Assembly: GCF_001687325.1 (NCBI RefSeq)
Contig: NZ_LZRD01000001.1
Coordinates: 124,001 to 188,000, forward strand
Reading direction: 5' to 3'
Origin: Streptomyces sp. PTY087I2
Lineage (GTDB): Bacteria > Actinomycetota > Actinomycetes > Streptomycetales > Streptomycetaceae
Length of the DNA stretch: 64,000 bases
Shown: positions 42,551 through 50,482 of the stretch, piece by piece
How positions within the stretch are numbered: position 1 is the first letter of the stretch
Layout of the letters: each line of letters begins with the position of its first letter
Program-made: the position numbers and the translations under genes
The notes under the pieces: generated by a model
Database searches by the model: none
Told to the model about the DNA's origin: nothing
What the model saw: only the letters and a program-made list of their open reading frames with translations

Positions 42551-43186
42551 ATGCAGACGACCGAACCCCACGTCCGGGTGGGGGCCTATGCGCTGGGCGT
42601 GCTCGGGAGCGCCGACACCTTCCGCTTCGAGGAGCATCTGGCGGAGTGCCCCGGGTGCCGGGTGCGGGCCGGTGAGTTCGCCGGGGTGCGGGACGGCCTG
42701 GCGGTGGTGGGGCCGCCGGTGGCCCCGGGGCCCGGGCTCGCGGAACGCCTGACGGCGGCGGTGGCGGCGGGGCGGCGCAGGGCGGGCCGGCGGCGGCTCG
42801 CGCTGGTGGCGGCCGCGGTGGTGCTGGCGGTGGGCGGCCCGGCTGCGGTGGCCGGGCTGTCGGGCGGTCCGGCGGAGGGGGCGGCGACGCAGCGGTGGTC
42901 CGGGACGGACGGGGCGTCGGGGGTGGCCGCGGTGGTGACGGCGGCGGGGCGCGAGTGGGGGACGGCGGTCGCGCTGGAGGTGGCGCGGGTTCCGGTGGTG
43001 GGGGTGTGCGCGCTGGTCGCGGTGGGCCGGGACGGCAGCGAGGAGACGGTGGGCAGCTGGTCGGCCGGGGGCGCGAAGGACGGTCCGGTGGAGGTGTCGG
43101 GCGGGGCGGCGCTGCGGCCGGAGGGCATCGACCACTTCGAGGTGCGCACGGCGGACGGGCGGCGACTGGTGACGGTCACGCGGTGA
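42551..43186 (+). CDS. Membrane-anchored zinc-binding anti-sigma factor
   Basis: A 211-residue protein. The N-terminal ZAS domain HVRVGAYALGVLGSADTFRFEEHLAECPGC is plainly homologous to the 65-residue protein at 37754-37951. It continues through a linker, a TM helix near residue 80-100 (RRLALVAAAVVLAVGGPAAVAGL) and an extracytoplasmic beta-rich domain (anti-sigma-K/RskA-like, QRWSGTDGASGVAAVVT...). No sigma gene is directly adjacent; the nearest is the ECF gene 4.7 kb upstream. The start is uncertain: ATG 42551 begins just before the zinc domain, TTG 42515 is 12 codons longer. Confidence 0.82.
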   Translation: MQTTEPHVRVGAYALGVLGSADTFRFEEHLAECPGCRVRAGEFAGVRDGLAVVGPPVAPGPGLAERLTAAVAAGRRRAGRRRLALVAAAVVLAVGGPAAVAGLSGGPAEGAATQRWSGTDGASGVAAVVTAAGREWGTAVALEVARVPVVGVCALVAVGRDGSEETVGSWSAGGAKDGPVEVSGGAALRPEGIDHFEVRTADGRRLVTVTR

Positions 43187-43221
43187 GCCGGTACGACGCC
43201 ATTTCAGGAACGCCGGTCACG

Positions 43222-43238
43222 GTGAGCCAGAGGCTCAC
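43222..43238. terminator. Short hairpin between anti-sigma and Fpg genes
   Basis: GTGAGCC (43222-43228), an AGA loop and GGCTCAC (43232-43238) form a perfect 7-bp stem between two convergent genes. Confidence 0.6.
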
Positions 43239-43259
43239 TTCGGGAGTGCGGGTCCGCCG

Positions 43260-44120
43260 CTACTTCAGGAACTTGGAGAGCCTGCGGTCGGCCAGCGGCT
43301 TTCCGCCCGTCTGGCAGGTGGGGCAGTACTGGAGCGAGGAGTCGCTGAAGGAGACCTCCAGGATGGTGTCCCCGCAGACCGGGCAGGCCTCGCCGGTACG
43401 CCCGTGGACCCGCATCCCGGTCTTCTTCTCCGCCTTGAGCTTTCCCGCCTCCACCCCGCTGGAGCGGTCCACGGCGTCCCGCAGGGTGGTGCGCAGCGCC
43501 GTGTACAGCCGGGTGACGTCGTCCTCGGTCAGGTCGGCGGTCCGCTTGAACGGGGACATCTTCGCGACGTGCAGGATCTCGTCGCTGTAGGCGTTGCCGA
43601 TGCCCGCGATCAGCGCCTGGTCGCGCAGCGCGCCCTTGATCTGGCGGCGTTCCCCGGCGAGCAGCGCGGCGAACGCGTCGCGGTCGAAGGTGTCGGCGAG
43701 GGGGTCGGGGCCGAGGCGGGCGATGCGGGGGACGTCCATGGGGTCGCGGACGAGGTGGACCGAGAGGCTCTTCTTGGTGCCCATCTCGGTCAGGTCGAAG
43801 CCGTCGCCGTCCGTGGTGACCAGGCGCAGGGCGAGCGGTCCCTTGCCGGGTCGGGGCGGGGCGGCGGGGAAGGAGTCCTTCCAGCGGAGCCAGCCGGCCC
43901 GGGCGAGGTGGGTGCAGAGATGGAGTCCGCCCGCCTCGATGTCGAGGAACTTGCCGTGCCGGGCGACCGAGGTGACCCTCGTGCCCTCCAGGGCGGTCAG
44001 CGGCGGGTCGTACGTCTTCAGGACGCTGATCGCCAGGGGGAGCACACGGGCGATCTCCTTGCCGGCCAGGTGGTCGTCGAGGAAGACCCGCAGGGCTTCG
44101 ACTTCGGGCAGTTCGGGCAT
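43260..44120 (-). CDS. Fpg/Nei family DNA glycosylase
   Basis: A 286-residue base-excision repair enzyme. The N-terminus PELPEVEALR provides Pro2 (nucleophile after Met loss) and Glu3. The helix-two-turn-helix (IKGALRDQALIAGIGNAYSDEILHVA) is followed by the zinc finger CPVCGD...CPTCQTGGKPLADRRLSKFLK. The zinc finger ends KPLADRRLSKFL rather than the common R-T-x-x-CP-x-CQ form, as in Nei-like actinobacterial proteins. It removes oxidised bases and nicks DNA by beta/delta elimination. It stands alone between terminators. Confidence 0.93.
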   Translation of the reverse strand: MPELPEVEALRVFLDDHLAGKEIARVLPLAISVLKTYDPPLTALEGTRVTSVARHGKFLDIEAGGLHLCTHLARAGWLRWKDSFPAAPPRPGKGPLALRLVTTDGDGFDLTEMGTKKSLSVHLVRDPMDVPRIARLGPDPLADTFDRDAFAALLAGERRQIKGALRDQALIAGIGNAYSDEILHVAKMSPFKRTADLTEDDVTRLYTALRTTLRDAVDRSSGVEAGKLKAEKKTGMRVHGRTGEACPVCGDTILEVSFSDSSLQYCPTCQTGGKPLADRRLSKFLK

Positions 44121-44156
44121 GGCTCAAGCCTGCCGCAGCCGGTGCGCCGCCGCCTG

Positions 44157-45536
44157 TCAGGACACCGGTGTGCGGTCCTGGCCGGTGACGAGGGCGTACA
44201 GCTCCGTGAACTCGTCCTCGACGGCGGCGGCGAGCCGGTCCAGATCGGGCAGTGCCTTGCCGTCGGCCACCAGGCCCACGTGCACCCGCCCGCCGTAGGT
44301 GGACAGGGCGACCGCCAGGGACTGGCCCCGGGCCAGCGGCGCCATGGGGTAGAGGGCGGTCAGCGGGCAGCCGCCCAGCGAGAGCGCGGAGCGGGGCAGC
44401 GGCACGCTGGTGACCAGGACGTCGAAGAGCATACGGGCGGCGTTGGCCGCGAGCGGTGCGCCGAACCGGTGGGCCAGCGGCGGCAGTTGGTCGGCGAGTA
44501 CGGCGACGGCTCCGGCGCCCTTGAGGGGGCCCGCCGCCTTGTTGCGATCCATCGCGGTCCGGACCGCCCGGAGCCGCCTCCGAGGGTCGGCGGCGGTGAC
44601 CGGCAGGCCCAGCAGATAGGCGGAGAGCCGGTTGCCGGAGGCGGCGGGTCCGCCGGGCCGCCGCCGGGAGACGGGCACCAGGGCGCGCGGGTCGGCGGCG
44701 GGCAGGGACTCGCCCCGCTCGGCCATCCAGCGGCGCAGCGCCCCGGCGACGACGGCCAGGAGGATGTCGTTGGCCGTGCCGCCCTCGGCGCGCCGGATCC
44801 GCTGGAGGTCCCCGGCGTCGAGGTCGGCGGTGGCCAGCCGCCGGGTGCCGCTGGAGGGGGCGGTGAGGGCGGAGGGGCCCCACAGGTCGAGGCGGCCCGC
44901 GCGGACGACGGAGGCCCCCACGCCGAGCGCCCGGCCGACCTCGCCGATCCGGCCGAGCGCCATGCCCGCCATCTCCCGGGGGTCGGGCAGCCAGGAGCGG
45001 GGCGGGACGGCGGTGCGGCCCCGGGCAGTGGTGCGGGCACTGGTGACGGCGGCGATCTCGTCGAAGATCCCGGCCCCGATGGCGACGGCCCGCATCCCGT
45101 CGGCCAGGGCATGGTGCAGCTTGACCAGGACGGCGAAGGGCCCGCCGTCCGCTCCGCGGAGCAGGTACATCCGCCAGGGCGGCAGGCCGCGCCCGAGCGG
45201 CCGCTCCATCAGTTCGCCGGCCAGCCGGGTGGCCCCCGCCATGAAGTCGCCGTCGGTCACGTCGACCCGCTCGACGTGCCGGTGCACGTCGAAGTCCTTG
45301 TCCACCGTCCAGGCCTTGCCGCCGACCGGCAGCAGGACGTCCCGTACGCACATGCGCAGCCGGGGGATCGCGGCGGCGCGGGTCCCGAGCAGGTCGAGGA
45401 TCCGCCCGGGACCGACGCCGGGCGCCGGGGCGAAGACGGCGAGCGCGCCCAGGTGCATCGGGTGGGCGTCCGATTCGAGGTGCCAGAAGGCAAGATCGAG
45501 CGGGGCGAGAAGCTCGGTACTCAACGGGGGCCTCAT
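44157..45536 (-). CDS. WS/DGAT-type wax ester synthase/diacylglycerol acyltransferase
   Basis: A 459-residue acyltransferase that makes triacylglycerol (or wax esters) from acyl-CoA and diacylglycerol (or alcohols), usually at lipid bodies on the inner membrane face. The start APLDLAFWHLESDAHPMHLGAL and catalytic HHALADG (His141, His142, Asp146, Gly147) are intact, followed by NDILLAVVAGALRRWM and the C-terminal PLTALYPMAPL...HVGLVADG. ATG 45536 has a weak ribosome-binding site; a TTG four codons later has GAGG at good spacing and may be used. It resembles S. coelicolor SCO0958 from memory. Confidence 0.92.
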   Translation of the reverse strand: MRPPLSTELLAPLDLAFWHLESDAHPMHLGALAVFAPAPGVGPGRILDLLGTRAAAIPRLRMCVRDVLLPVGGKAWTVDKDFDVHRHVERVDVTDGDFMAGATRLAGELMERPLGRGLPPWRMYLLRGADGGPFAVLVKLHHALADGMRAVAIGAGIFDEIAAVTSARTTARGRTAVPPRSWLPDPREMAGMALGRIGEVGRALGVGASVVRAGRLDLWGPSALTAPSSGTRRLATADLDAGDLQRIRRAEGGTANDILLAVVAGALRRWMAERGESLPAADPRALVPVSRRRPGGPAASGNRLSAYLLGLPVTAADPRRRLRAVRTAMDRNKAAGPLKGAGAVAVLADQLPPLAHRFGAPLAANAARMLFDVLVTSVPLPRSALSLGGCPLTALYPMAPLARGQSLAVALSTYGGRVHVGLVADGKALPDLDRLAAAVEDEFTELYALVTGQDRTPVS

Positions 45537-45646
45537 GTCGTCGAGGGCGGCGGGGCCGGGGTGCGGCCGGTCCCCGCAGTCAATCGTTCGCGGTCGATTA
45601 CGGTCAAGCACTGACATGTTACGTACTGTTACGCGCTCGTGCGGAT

Positions 45647-47719
45647 TCAGCGGGTCGGGATGAGGAACTCGCACCACACGCATTTGCCGCTGCCCCGCGA
45701 CTCCACGCCCCAGACGTCGGCCAGCCGGTCGACCAGCATCAGCCCGCGCCCCGACACCCCGTCCTCCCCCGCGTCGCGGCGCCGGGGCAGCGCGCTGGAG
45801 CGGTCCTCGACGTCGACGCGCAGCCGTCGTTCGGTTCCGGCGAGCACCCGGATGGTCACGATGGCCCCGCCGTCGGTGTGCATGAGCGCGTTGGTGATCA
45901 GCTCGTCGGCCGCGAGCTCGATCTCGTCGGCCCGGTCCTTCGCCCCCCAGGCCCGGACCGCGGCCCGGATCATGTGCCGGGCGGAGCTCAGCGCCTCGGG
46001 GTCGTTCTGGGCGACGTGCTGCTGGAGCCGGCCGCCCGGCTGCGGGGCGTGCGCGGCCCGGCGGCGCAGCAGCAGGACCGCGACATCGTCCTGGCCGCCG
46101 CGCCCGTCGACCGCGTCGCAGAGCTGGTCGGCCAGTTTCTGGAGGTCCTGGGGGCCGTTGGCGACGAGGGAGGTGAGCCGCTGCATGCCTTCGTCGAGGT
46201 CGGAGCCCGGCAGTTCGACAAGGCCGTCGGTGAACAGGATCATCGTCTGGCCGGGGTCCAGCTCGACCGTGGAGACCGGATACTCCAGCCGGCCGAACTC
46301 CGCCGAGAGGCCGAGCGGCAGACCGCCCTCGGACACCACGCGGCGGCAGCTCCCGTCCACGTCCCGCACCACCGGGTCCACATGCCCGGCGCGGACCACC
46401 TGCACGACCCCGGTGGTGAGGTCGACCTCGGCGTAGGTGCAGGTGGCGAAGCGGTCGGTGTCCAGTTCGTGCAGGAAGACGGAGGCGCGCGCCATGACCG
46501 TGGCGGGGCTGTGCCCTTCGGCGGCGTACGCGCGCAGCACGATCCTGAGCTGCCCCATGACGGCGGCGGCGTGGGTGTCGTGCCCCTGGACGTCCCCGAT
46601 GACGGCGCCGACCCGGCCGCCGGGCAGCGGGATCAGGTCGTACCAGTCGCCGCCGATGTCCCGGCCGAGACGGGCCGAGCGGTAGCGGACGGCGACCTGC
46701 GCCCCGGGCACGGACGGGATGCGGCGCGGCAGCATGGCCTGCTGGAGGCCTTCGGCGAGGTCGTGCTCCTGTTCGTAGAGCATCGCGCGCTGGAGGCTCT
46801 GGGCGATCGACGTGCCGAGCGCCATCAGCAGATTGCGCTCGTCGGCGGTGAAGCCGGCCTTGTCCCGGTAGAGCAGGCCGAGCGCGCCGATCGGGCGGGC
46901 CTGGGCGATCAGCGGCATATAGGCGGCGGAGGTGATCCCGAGGTGGCTGATGTTGGGCCACAGGATCGGGTAGGAGGCGGCGAAGTCCTCGGCGGACTCG
47001 ATGAAGCGCGGGGACAGCGTGCGGACGACTTCGCTCATCGGGTACTGCTCGTCCACCCGGGTGTACCGGGTGCCGGGGACGTACGCGCCTTCGGGTCCGT
47101 CGGCCACCAGGTGGATGCGACCGGATTCCAGCAGCCCCATGACGAGGCTGGTGGCTCCGAGGTGGGCGAGGCCCTGGGAGTTCTTGAGGACGGCGATGAC
47201 GTCCTTGACCGTACGGGCGTGGGCCAGGGCGGCGGTGGTGCCCTCGACCAGGCTGGTGCGCTGGCGGCGCTCCTCGTCCAGTTCGCGGCGGGCGGTGGAG
47301 TCGGCCAGTTCCTGGGTGGCGTCGCGGACGATCCCGATGATGCGGCGCGGGCGTCCGGTCCCGTCCCGGCGGACGAAGCCCTGGGTGTGGGTCCAGCGCA
47401 GGGTGCCGTCGCGCCGCTGGATGCGGAAGTACGCGCCGTAGTTGGTGCGCCCGCTCTTCAGGGCGTGCGAGACCAGCCCGTCCAGGCGCTGGGCCTCGTC
47501 CGTCGGTACGCGCGGCGACAGTGAGGCCGGGCGGTCGTCGTATTCGTCCGGGGTCAGATCGAACACGTCGAGGGCGGTCCGGTCCATGTGCATGAGGCCG
47601 GTGTCAAGATCCCAGTCGAAGCTGCCCATTCGGTTCAGGGCGAGGCTGAGGTCCGGGTGGGCGGGCCAGTCGTCGGGGAGTGACAGGGCACCCGCTACCC
47701 GATCATCCATGTGGGCCAC
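45647..47719 (-). CDS. PAS-GAF-SpoIIE phosphatase with C-terminal anti-sigma ATPase domain
   Basis: A 690-residue signalling protein. It has PAS (about 28-140; GSFDWDLDTGLMHMD), GAF (about 170-320), PP2C/SpoIIE (about 340-560; DIGGDWYDLIPLPGGRVGAVIGDVQGHD, LFTDGLVE and GGQDDVAVLLL, so metal-binding Asp residues are intact) and an RsbW-like HATPase (about 580-690; ELAADELITNALMHTDGG, GRGLMLVDRLADVWG). It can both dephosphorylate anti-sigma antagonists and bind ATP as a kinase-like switch. GTG 47719 is the outer start; an in-frame ATG lies at 47710. It lies upstream of the DGAT gene with a 110-bp gap. Confidence 0.93.
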   Translation of the reverse strand: MAHMDDRVAGALSLPDDWPAHPDLSLALNRMGSFDWDLDTGLMHMDRTALDVFDLTPDEYDDRPASLSPRVPTDEAQRLDGLVSHALKSGRTNYGAYFRIQRRDGTLRWTHTQGFVRRDGTGRPRRIIGIVRDATQELADSTARRELDEERRQRTSLVEGTTAALAHARTVKDVIAVLKNSQGLAHLGATSLVMGLLESGRIHLVADGPEGAYVPGTRYTRVDEQYPMSEVVRTLSPRFIESAEDFAASYPILWPNISHLGITSAAYMPLIAQARPIGALGLLYRDKAGFTADERNLLMALGTSIAQSLQRAMLYEQEHDLAEGLQQAMLPRRIPSVPGAQVAVRYRSARLGRDIGGDWYDLIPLPGGRVGAVIGDVQGHDTHAAAVMGQLRIVLRAYAAEGHSPATVMARASVFLHELDTDRFATCTYAEVDLTTGVVQVVRAGHVDPVVRDVDGSCRRVVSEGGLPLGLSAEFGRLEYPVSTVELDPGQTMILFTDGLVELPGSDLDEGMQRLTSLVANGPQDLQKLADQLCDAVDGRGGQDDVAVLLLRRRAAHAPQPGGRLQQHVAQNDPEALSSARHMIRAAVRAWGAKDRADEIELAADELITNALMHTDGGAIVTIRVLAGTERRLRVDVEDRSSALPRRRDAGEDGVSGRGLMLVDRLADVWGVESRGSGKCVWCEFLIPTR

Positions 47720-47776
47720 TCTGCCACCATTTTTCCGATTCCTCTTGTCCGATTCCGCCGCTCGGACGTCGACCGG

Positions 47777-48874
47777 TCAGCCGGCGAACACGTCGCCGAG
47801 ATCCGCTTCCATGGGCTCGTCCGGCTCCGCCGGCCCGTCCGGACCGTCCGGCTCGGCCGGGAAGACCTGGGTCGGCTCCGGCACCACTTCCGGCTCGCCC
47901 TCCTCGTACTCCCACGGCTCCTCGGGCGGCGGGTCGCCGAAGTCGTCGGACGACTCGTCGGGTCCGGGGTCCGTCGGGACTTCCGGTTCGGAGGGGGCCG
48001 GGCCGGACGGGCTGGAGTCCGGGGACGGGGGCTCGGAGGGGCGGCCCGGGGACGGGAAGAGCAGGTCGGCGTCGGGCTCGAAGGGCGGCGGGTCGTCCGG
48101 GTCCCGGTCGCGGCCGCCGCTGTCGCCCATGGCCCGCTCGATCCAGGAGTTGTCGTCGGCGTTCACGATGATCAGGCTCGTGGCCGCCTTGACGCCGGGC
48201 TCGACGGCCACGATGCGCGCGGGGTCGTAGCCGGGCCAGCGCTCGCCCCGGTGGGCGACCTTCCCGTCGGCGACCACGGGCGGGCCCAGCGGGTTGCCGC
48301 AGGCGCAGCGGACCCGGGGCATGCCGCGGCTGTCGACCAGGACGGCGGTGCCCGCCTGGAGCACGGCCTGGAAGGCGGTGGCCGACCCGGCGCTGTAGCC
48401 GTGGTTGGTGACCTGGGAGTCGGCGCGCAGGACGACCGGGGTGAGGGACTTGAGATAGCCCGGGATCTGCACGGCCTCGATGCCGGCCGCCTCGGCGAAG
48501 GCTTTCGCCTTGGCCTTGTCGTCGGTCAGGAGGGTGGTCTGCTGCTCGACATCGCAGGCGGCGACCGATCGGGTGCCGCCGTAGAGGCCGGGGACGGCGC
48601 CGGAGACCGGATGGACCGTCCGGGTGGCGGAGGTCGGTTCGTCGTCCGGTGCTCCACTGGGGGACGGGGAGTCCGTGGCCCGTGCCGTGGACGCGGTGAA
48701 GGGTCCGGGGCCGGGGGACGCGAGCGGCTGGAGCAGGACGTCCCTGGCCTCCGCGGTACCCGTGGTGCCTTTCGCCGTACGGTCGCCGCCCTGGCCGCAG
48801 CCGGCGGCGGCGAGCACCACCCCGGCGGACAGCGCGGCGAGCGCGGTACGCCGGAAACGTCCTTGTGAGCGCAC
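47777..48874 (-). CDS. DUF6777-like lipoprotein with acidic Pro-rich tail
   Basis: A 365-residue lipoprotein. The signal ends in the lipobox LAAAGC (VRSQGRFRRTALAALSAGVV precedes it). A central domain of about 170 residues includes VPGLYGGTRSVAACDVEQQTTLL, FAEAAGIEAVQIPGYLKSLTPVVL and RVRCACGNPL, with paired Cys. After TSLIIVNADD comes a long Pro/Asp/Glu-rich tail (about 100 residues) with no folded domain. GTG 48874 is chosen for AGGAG 6 nt upstream. It is divergent from the yndJ cluster across a gap with two palindromes, so it may share their control. I recall DUF6777 for such proteins; function unknown. Confidence 0.75.
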   Translation of the reverse strand: MRSQGRFRRTALAALSAGVVLAAAGCGQGGDRTAKGTTGTAEARDVLLQPLASPGPGPFTASTARATDSPSPSGAPDDEPTSATRTVHPVSGAVPGLYGGTRSVAACDVEQQTTLLTDDKAKAKAFAEAAGIEAVQIPGYLKSLTPVVLRADSQVTNHGYSAGSATAFQAVLQAGTAVLVDSRGMPRVRCACGNPLGPPVVADGKVAHRGERWPGYDPARIVAVEPGVKAATSLIIVNADDNSWIERAMGDSGGRDRDPDDPPPFEPDADLLFPSPGRPSEPPSPDSSPSGPAPSEPEVPTDPGPDESSDDFGDPPPEEPWEYEEGEPEVVPEPTQVFPAEPDGPDGPAEPDEPMEADLGDVFAG

Positions 48875-48973
48875 AGAGGTCTCCTGCCTGTCCCGGGGGA
48901 TAAGGATCGGTGTCACCATCTGTGCCGCACCGGACACGGGCCCGCAAGCGGACGGATGCCCGCCACCCCAGTC

Positions 48974-49028
48974 TTGAACACGTTCAATTGATCGTCTACG
49001 CTCACAGCCAGAAGTTGAACACGTTCAA
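48974..49028. promoter_or_regulatory. Two identical TTGAACACGTTCAA operators at the yndJ promoter
   Basis: The same 14-bp palindrome (arms TTGAAC/GTTCAA, centre AC) lies at 48974-48987 and 49015-49028, 41 bp apart (about four helical turns). The first includes a -35 hexamer TTGAAC (48974-48979), followed after 17 bp by the -10 box TACGCT (48997-49002). The second lies just after the expected transcription start and 18 bp before the yndJ ATG. This is the layout of a looping or cooperative repressor. No regulator gene is adjacent. Confidence 0.78.
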
Positions 49029-49046
49029 ACCAGGGAGGGGGAAGTC

Positions 49047-49919
49047 ATGTCCGCACTGGTCAATGCCATCGTCATGCTGGGCATGCTCGTCGTCGTGCCG
49101 GCGGGTCTGCGGCTGACCGGGCTGACGGAGCTGGAGCGGATCCGCCGGCTCTGGCCGCTCTTCGCCGCGCCGGGCGCGCTCGCCCTCTGGCTGCCGCGCG
49201 GCGCCACGGCCACCGCGCCGGCCTGCGTCTACGCCGCCGGGACCGTTCTGCTCGCCCTGCACGCCCCGCGCCGGGCGGCCCGCGTCCGGGACCTCACCCC
49301 GGCCCGGATCGCCCTGCTCACCGCCCTGGTCACCCCGGCCGTCGCCGCGACCGCCCTGGTCGCCGAGCGCTCGGGGCACGAGCTGTTCGGGTTCGACCTC
49401 GGCATCCTGGCGCTGACCGTGCCGCACTTCCACTTCGCCGGATTCGCCGCCGCCCTGATCGCCGGGCTGGTCTGCCGGGTCGCCGACGGCCCCGCGGGCC
49501 GCTTCGCCGCGCTGAGCGTGCCGCTGGGCACCCTGCTCGTCCTCGTCGGGTACTTCATCGGCGACTGGGCCGAACTCGCCGGGGCCGTCGTCCTGACGGC
49601 CGGGATGTGGACCGTGGGCCTGCTGACCTGGCGCATGGGGCACGAGGAGGGGCGGGACCGGACGACGCGGCTCCTGCTGCTCTCCTCCGCCGCCGTCCTG
49701 GTCGCGACGATGCTGCTCGCGCTGAGCTGGGCGCTCGGCGAGGCGACCGGACTCCCCCACCCCGACGTGACCTGGATGGCCGCCACCCATGGTCTGGGCA
49801 ACGCGCTGGGCTTCGCGCTCTGCTCGCTGCTGGCCTGGCGGCGCATCCACACCGACGATGCCGCCCGCACCGAAGCCCGTACCGCCGCCCGCACCCACAC
49901 CGAAGGCAGGACCGCATGA
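49047..49919 (+). CDS. YndJ-family membrane protein
   Basis: A 290-residue polytopic membrane protein with about eight hydrophobic segments, e.g. ALVNAIVMLGMLVVVPAGL, FAAPGALALWLP, FHFAGFAAALIAGLVC and LLLLSSAAVLVATMLLALSWAL. The sequence HFHFAGF and ELFGFDLGILALTVPHFHFAGF is typical of the YndJ family, described in B. subtilis and of unknown function. A basic/Thr-rich tail ends the protein. GGAGGGGG precedes ATG 49047. It overlaps the DUF1990 gene by 4 nt (ATGA), so the two form an operon controlled by the twin palindromes. Confidence 0.82.
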   Translation: MSALVNAIVMLGMLVVVPAGLRLTGLTELERIRRLWPLFAAPGALALWLPRGATATAPACVYAAGTVLLALHAPRRAARVRDLTPARIALLTALVTPAVAATALVAERSGHELFGFDLGILALTVPHFHFAGFAAALIAGLVCRVADGPAGRFAALSVPLGTLLVLVGYFIGDWAELAGAVVLTAGMWTVGLLTWRMGHEEGRDRTTRLLLLSSAAVLVATMLLALSWALGEATGLPHPDVTWMAATHGLGNALGFALCSLLAWRRIHTDDAARTEARTAARTHTEGRTA

Positions 49920-50428
49920 GCACCCTCACCTACCCGGAGGTCGGCGCGACCCGGCTCGGCCCGCTCCCCCGGGGCTACCACCACCTCCACCACCGCACCC
50001 GGGTCGGCCGGGGCGCGGCGGACTTCGAGGCCGCCGGCGCGGCGATAACCGAGTGGCGGATGCACCGGGCGTCGGGCGCCCGGGTGGAGGCCTCGGCCCG
50101 GCGCGCGGAGCCCGGCGGGGACGTCCGGGTCTCCCTGGGCCTGGGCCCGCTGCGCTTCACCGCCCCGTGCGAGGTGATCTGGACGGCGTACGGGGAGGAC
50201 GGCCGCACCGGCTTCGGATACGGCACCCTGGCCGGGCATCCGGAGCGCGGCGAGGAGTGCTTCGTGGTGGATCTCGCGGACGACGGCACGGTGTGGTTCA
50301 CCGTCCTGGCGTTCTCGCGCCCCGCCTCCTGGTACGCCCGGCTCGGCGGGCCGCTGGTGCCCGTCGTGCAGCACTGGTACGCGCGCAGGCTCGGCCGGAC
50401 GCTCCGCCGGATCGTCGCCGCTGGCTGA
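49916..50428 (+). CDS. DUF1990 family protein
   Basis: A 170-residue soluble protein of the DUF1990 (YndH-like) family. Recognisable parts are LTYPEVGATRLGPLPRGYHHLHHRTRVGRGAADFEAAGAAITEWRMHRA, FTAPCEVIWTAYGEDGRTGFGYGTLAGHPERGEE and a C-terminal VWFTVLAFSRPASWYARLGG...QHWYARRL. The fold is predicted to be a lipid- or ligand-binding START-like beta barrel (inference). B. subtilis yndJ and yndH are neighbours too, which supports a conserved functional link. It starts inside the yndJ stop codon. Confidence 0.82.
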   Translation: MSTLTYPEVGATRLGPLPRGYHHLHHRTRVGRGAADFEAAGAAITEWRMHRASGARVEASARRAEPGGDVRVSLGLGPLRFTAPCEVIWTAYGEDGRTGFGYGTLAGHPERGEECFVVDLADDGTVWFTVLAFSRPASWYARLGGPLVPVVQHWYARRLGRTLRRIVAAG

Positions 50429-50433
50429 CGGAC

Positions 50434-50451
50434 CCGGCCGGCTTCGGCCGG
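50434..50451 (+). terminator. Small hairpin between DUF1990 and LMF genes
   Basis: CCGGCCG (50434-50440), loop GCTT and CGGCCGG (50445-50451) form a 7-bp stem 6 nt after the DUF1990 stop. It may attenuate read-through into the next gene, whose own -10-like box GATACT (50470-50475) suggests a separate, near-leaderless promoter. Confidence 0.5.
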
Positions 50452-50482
50452 AAGGGCCCCGGGCCGTCCGATACTGGCAGGG

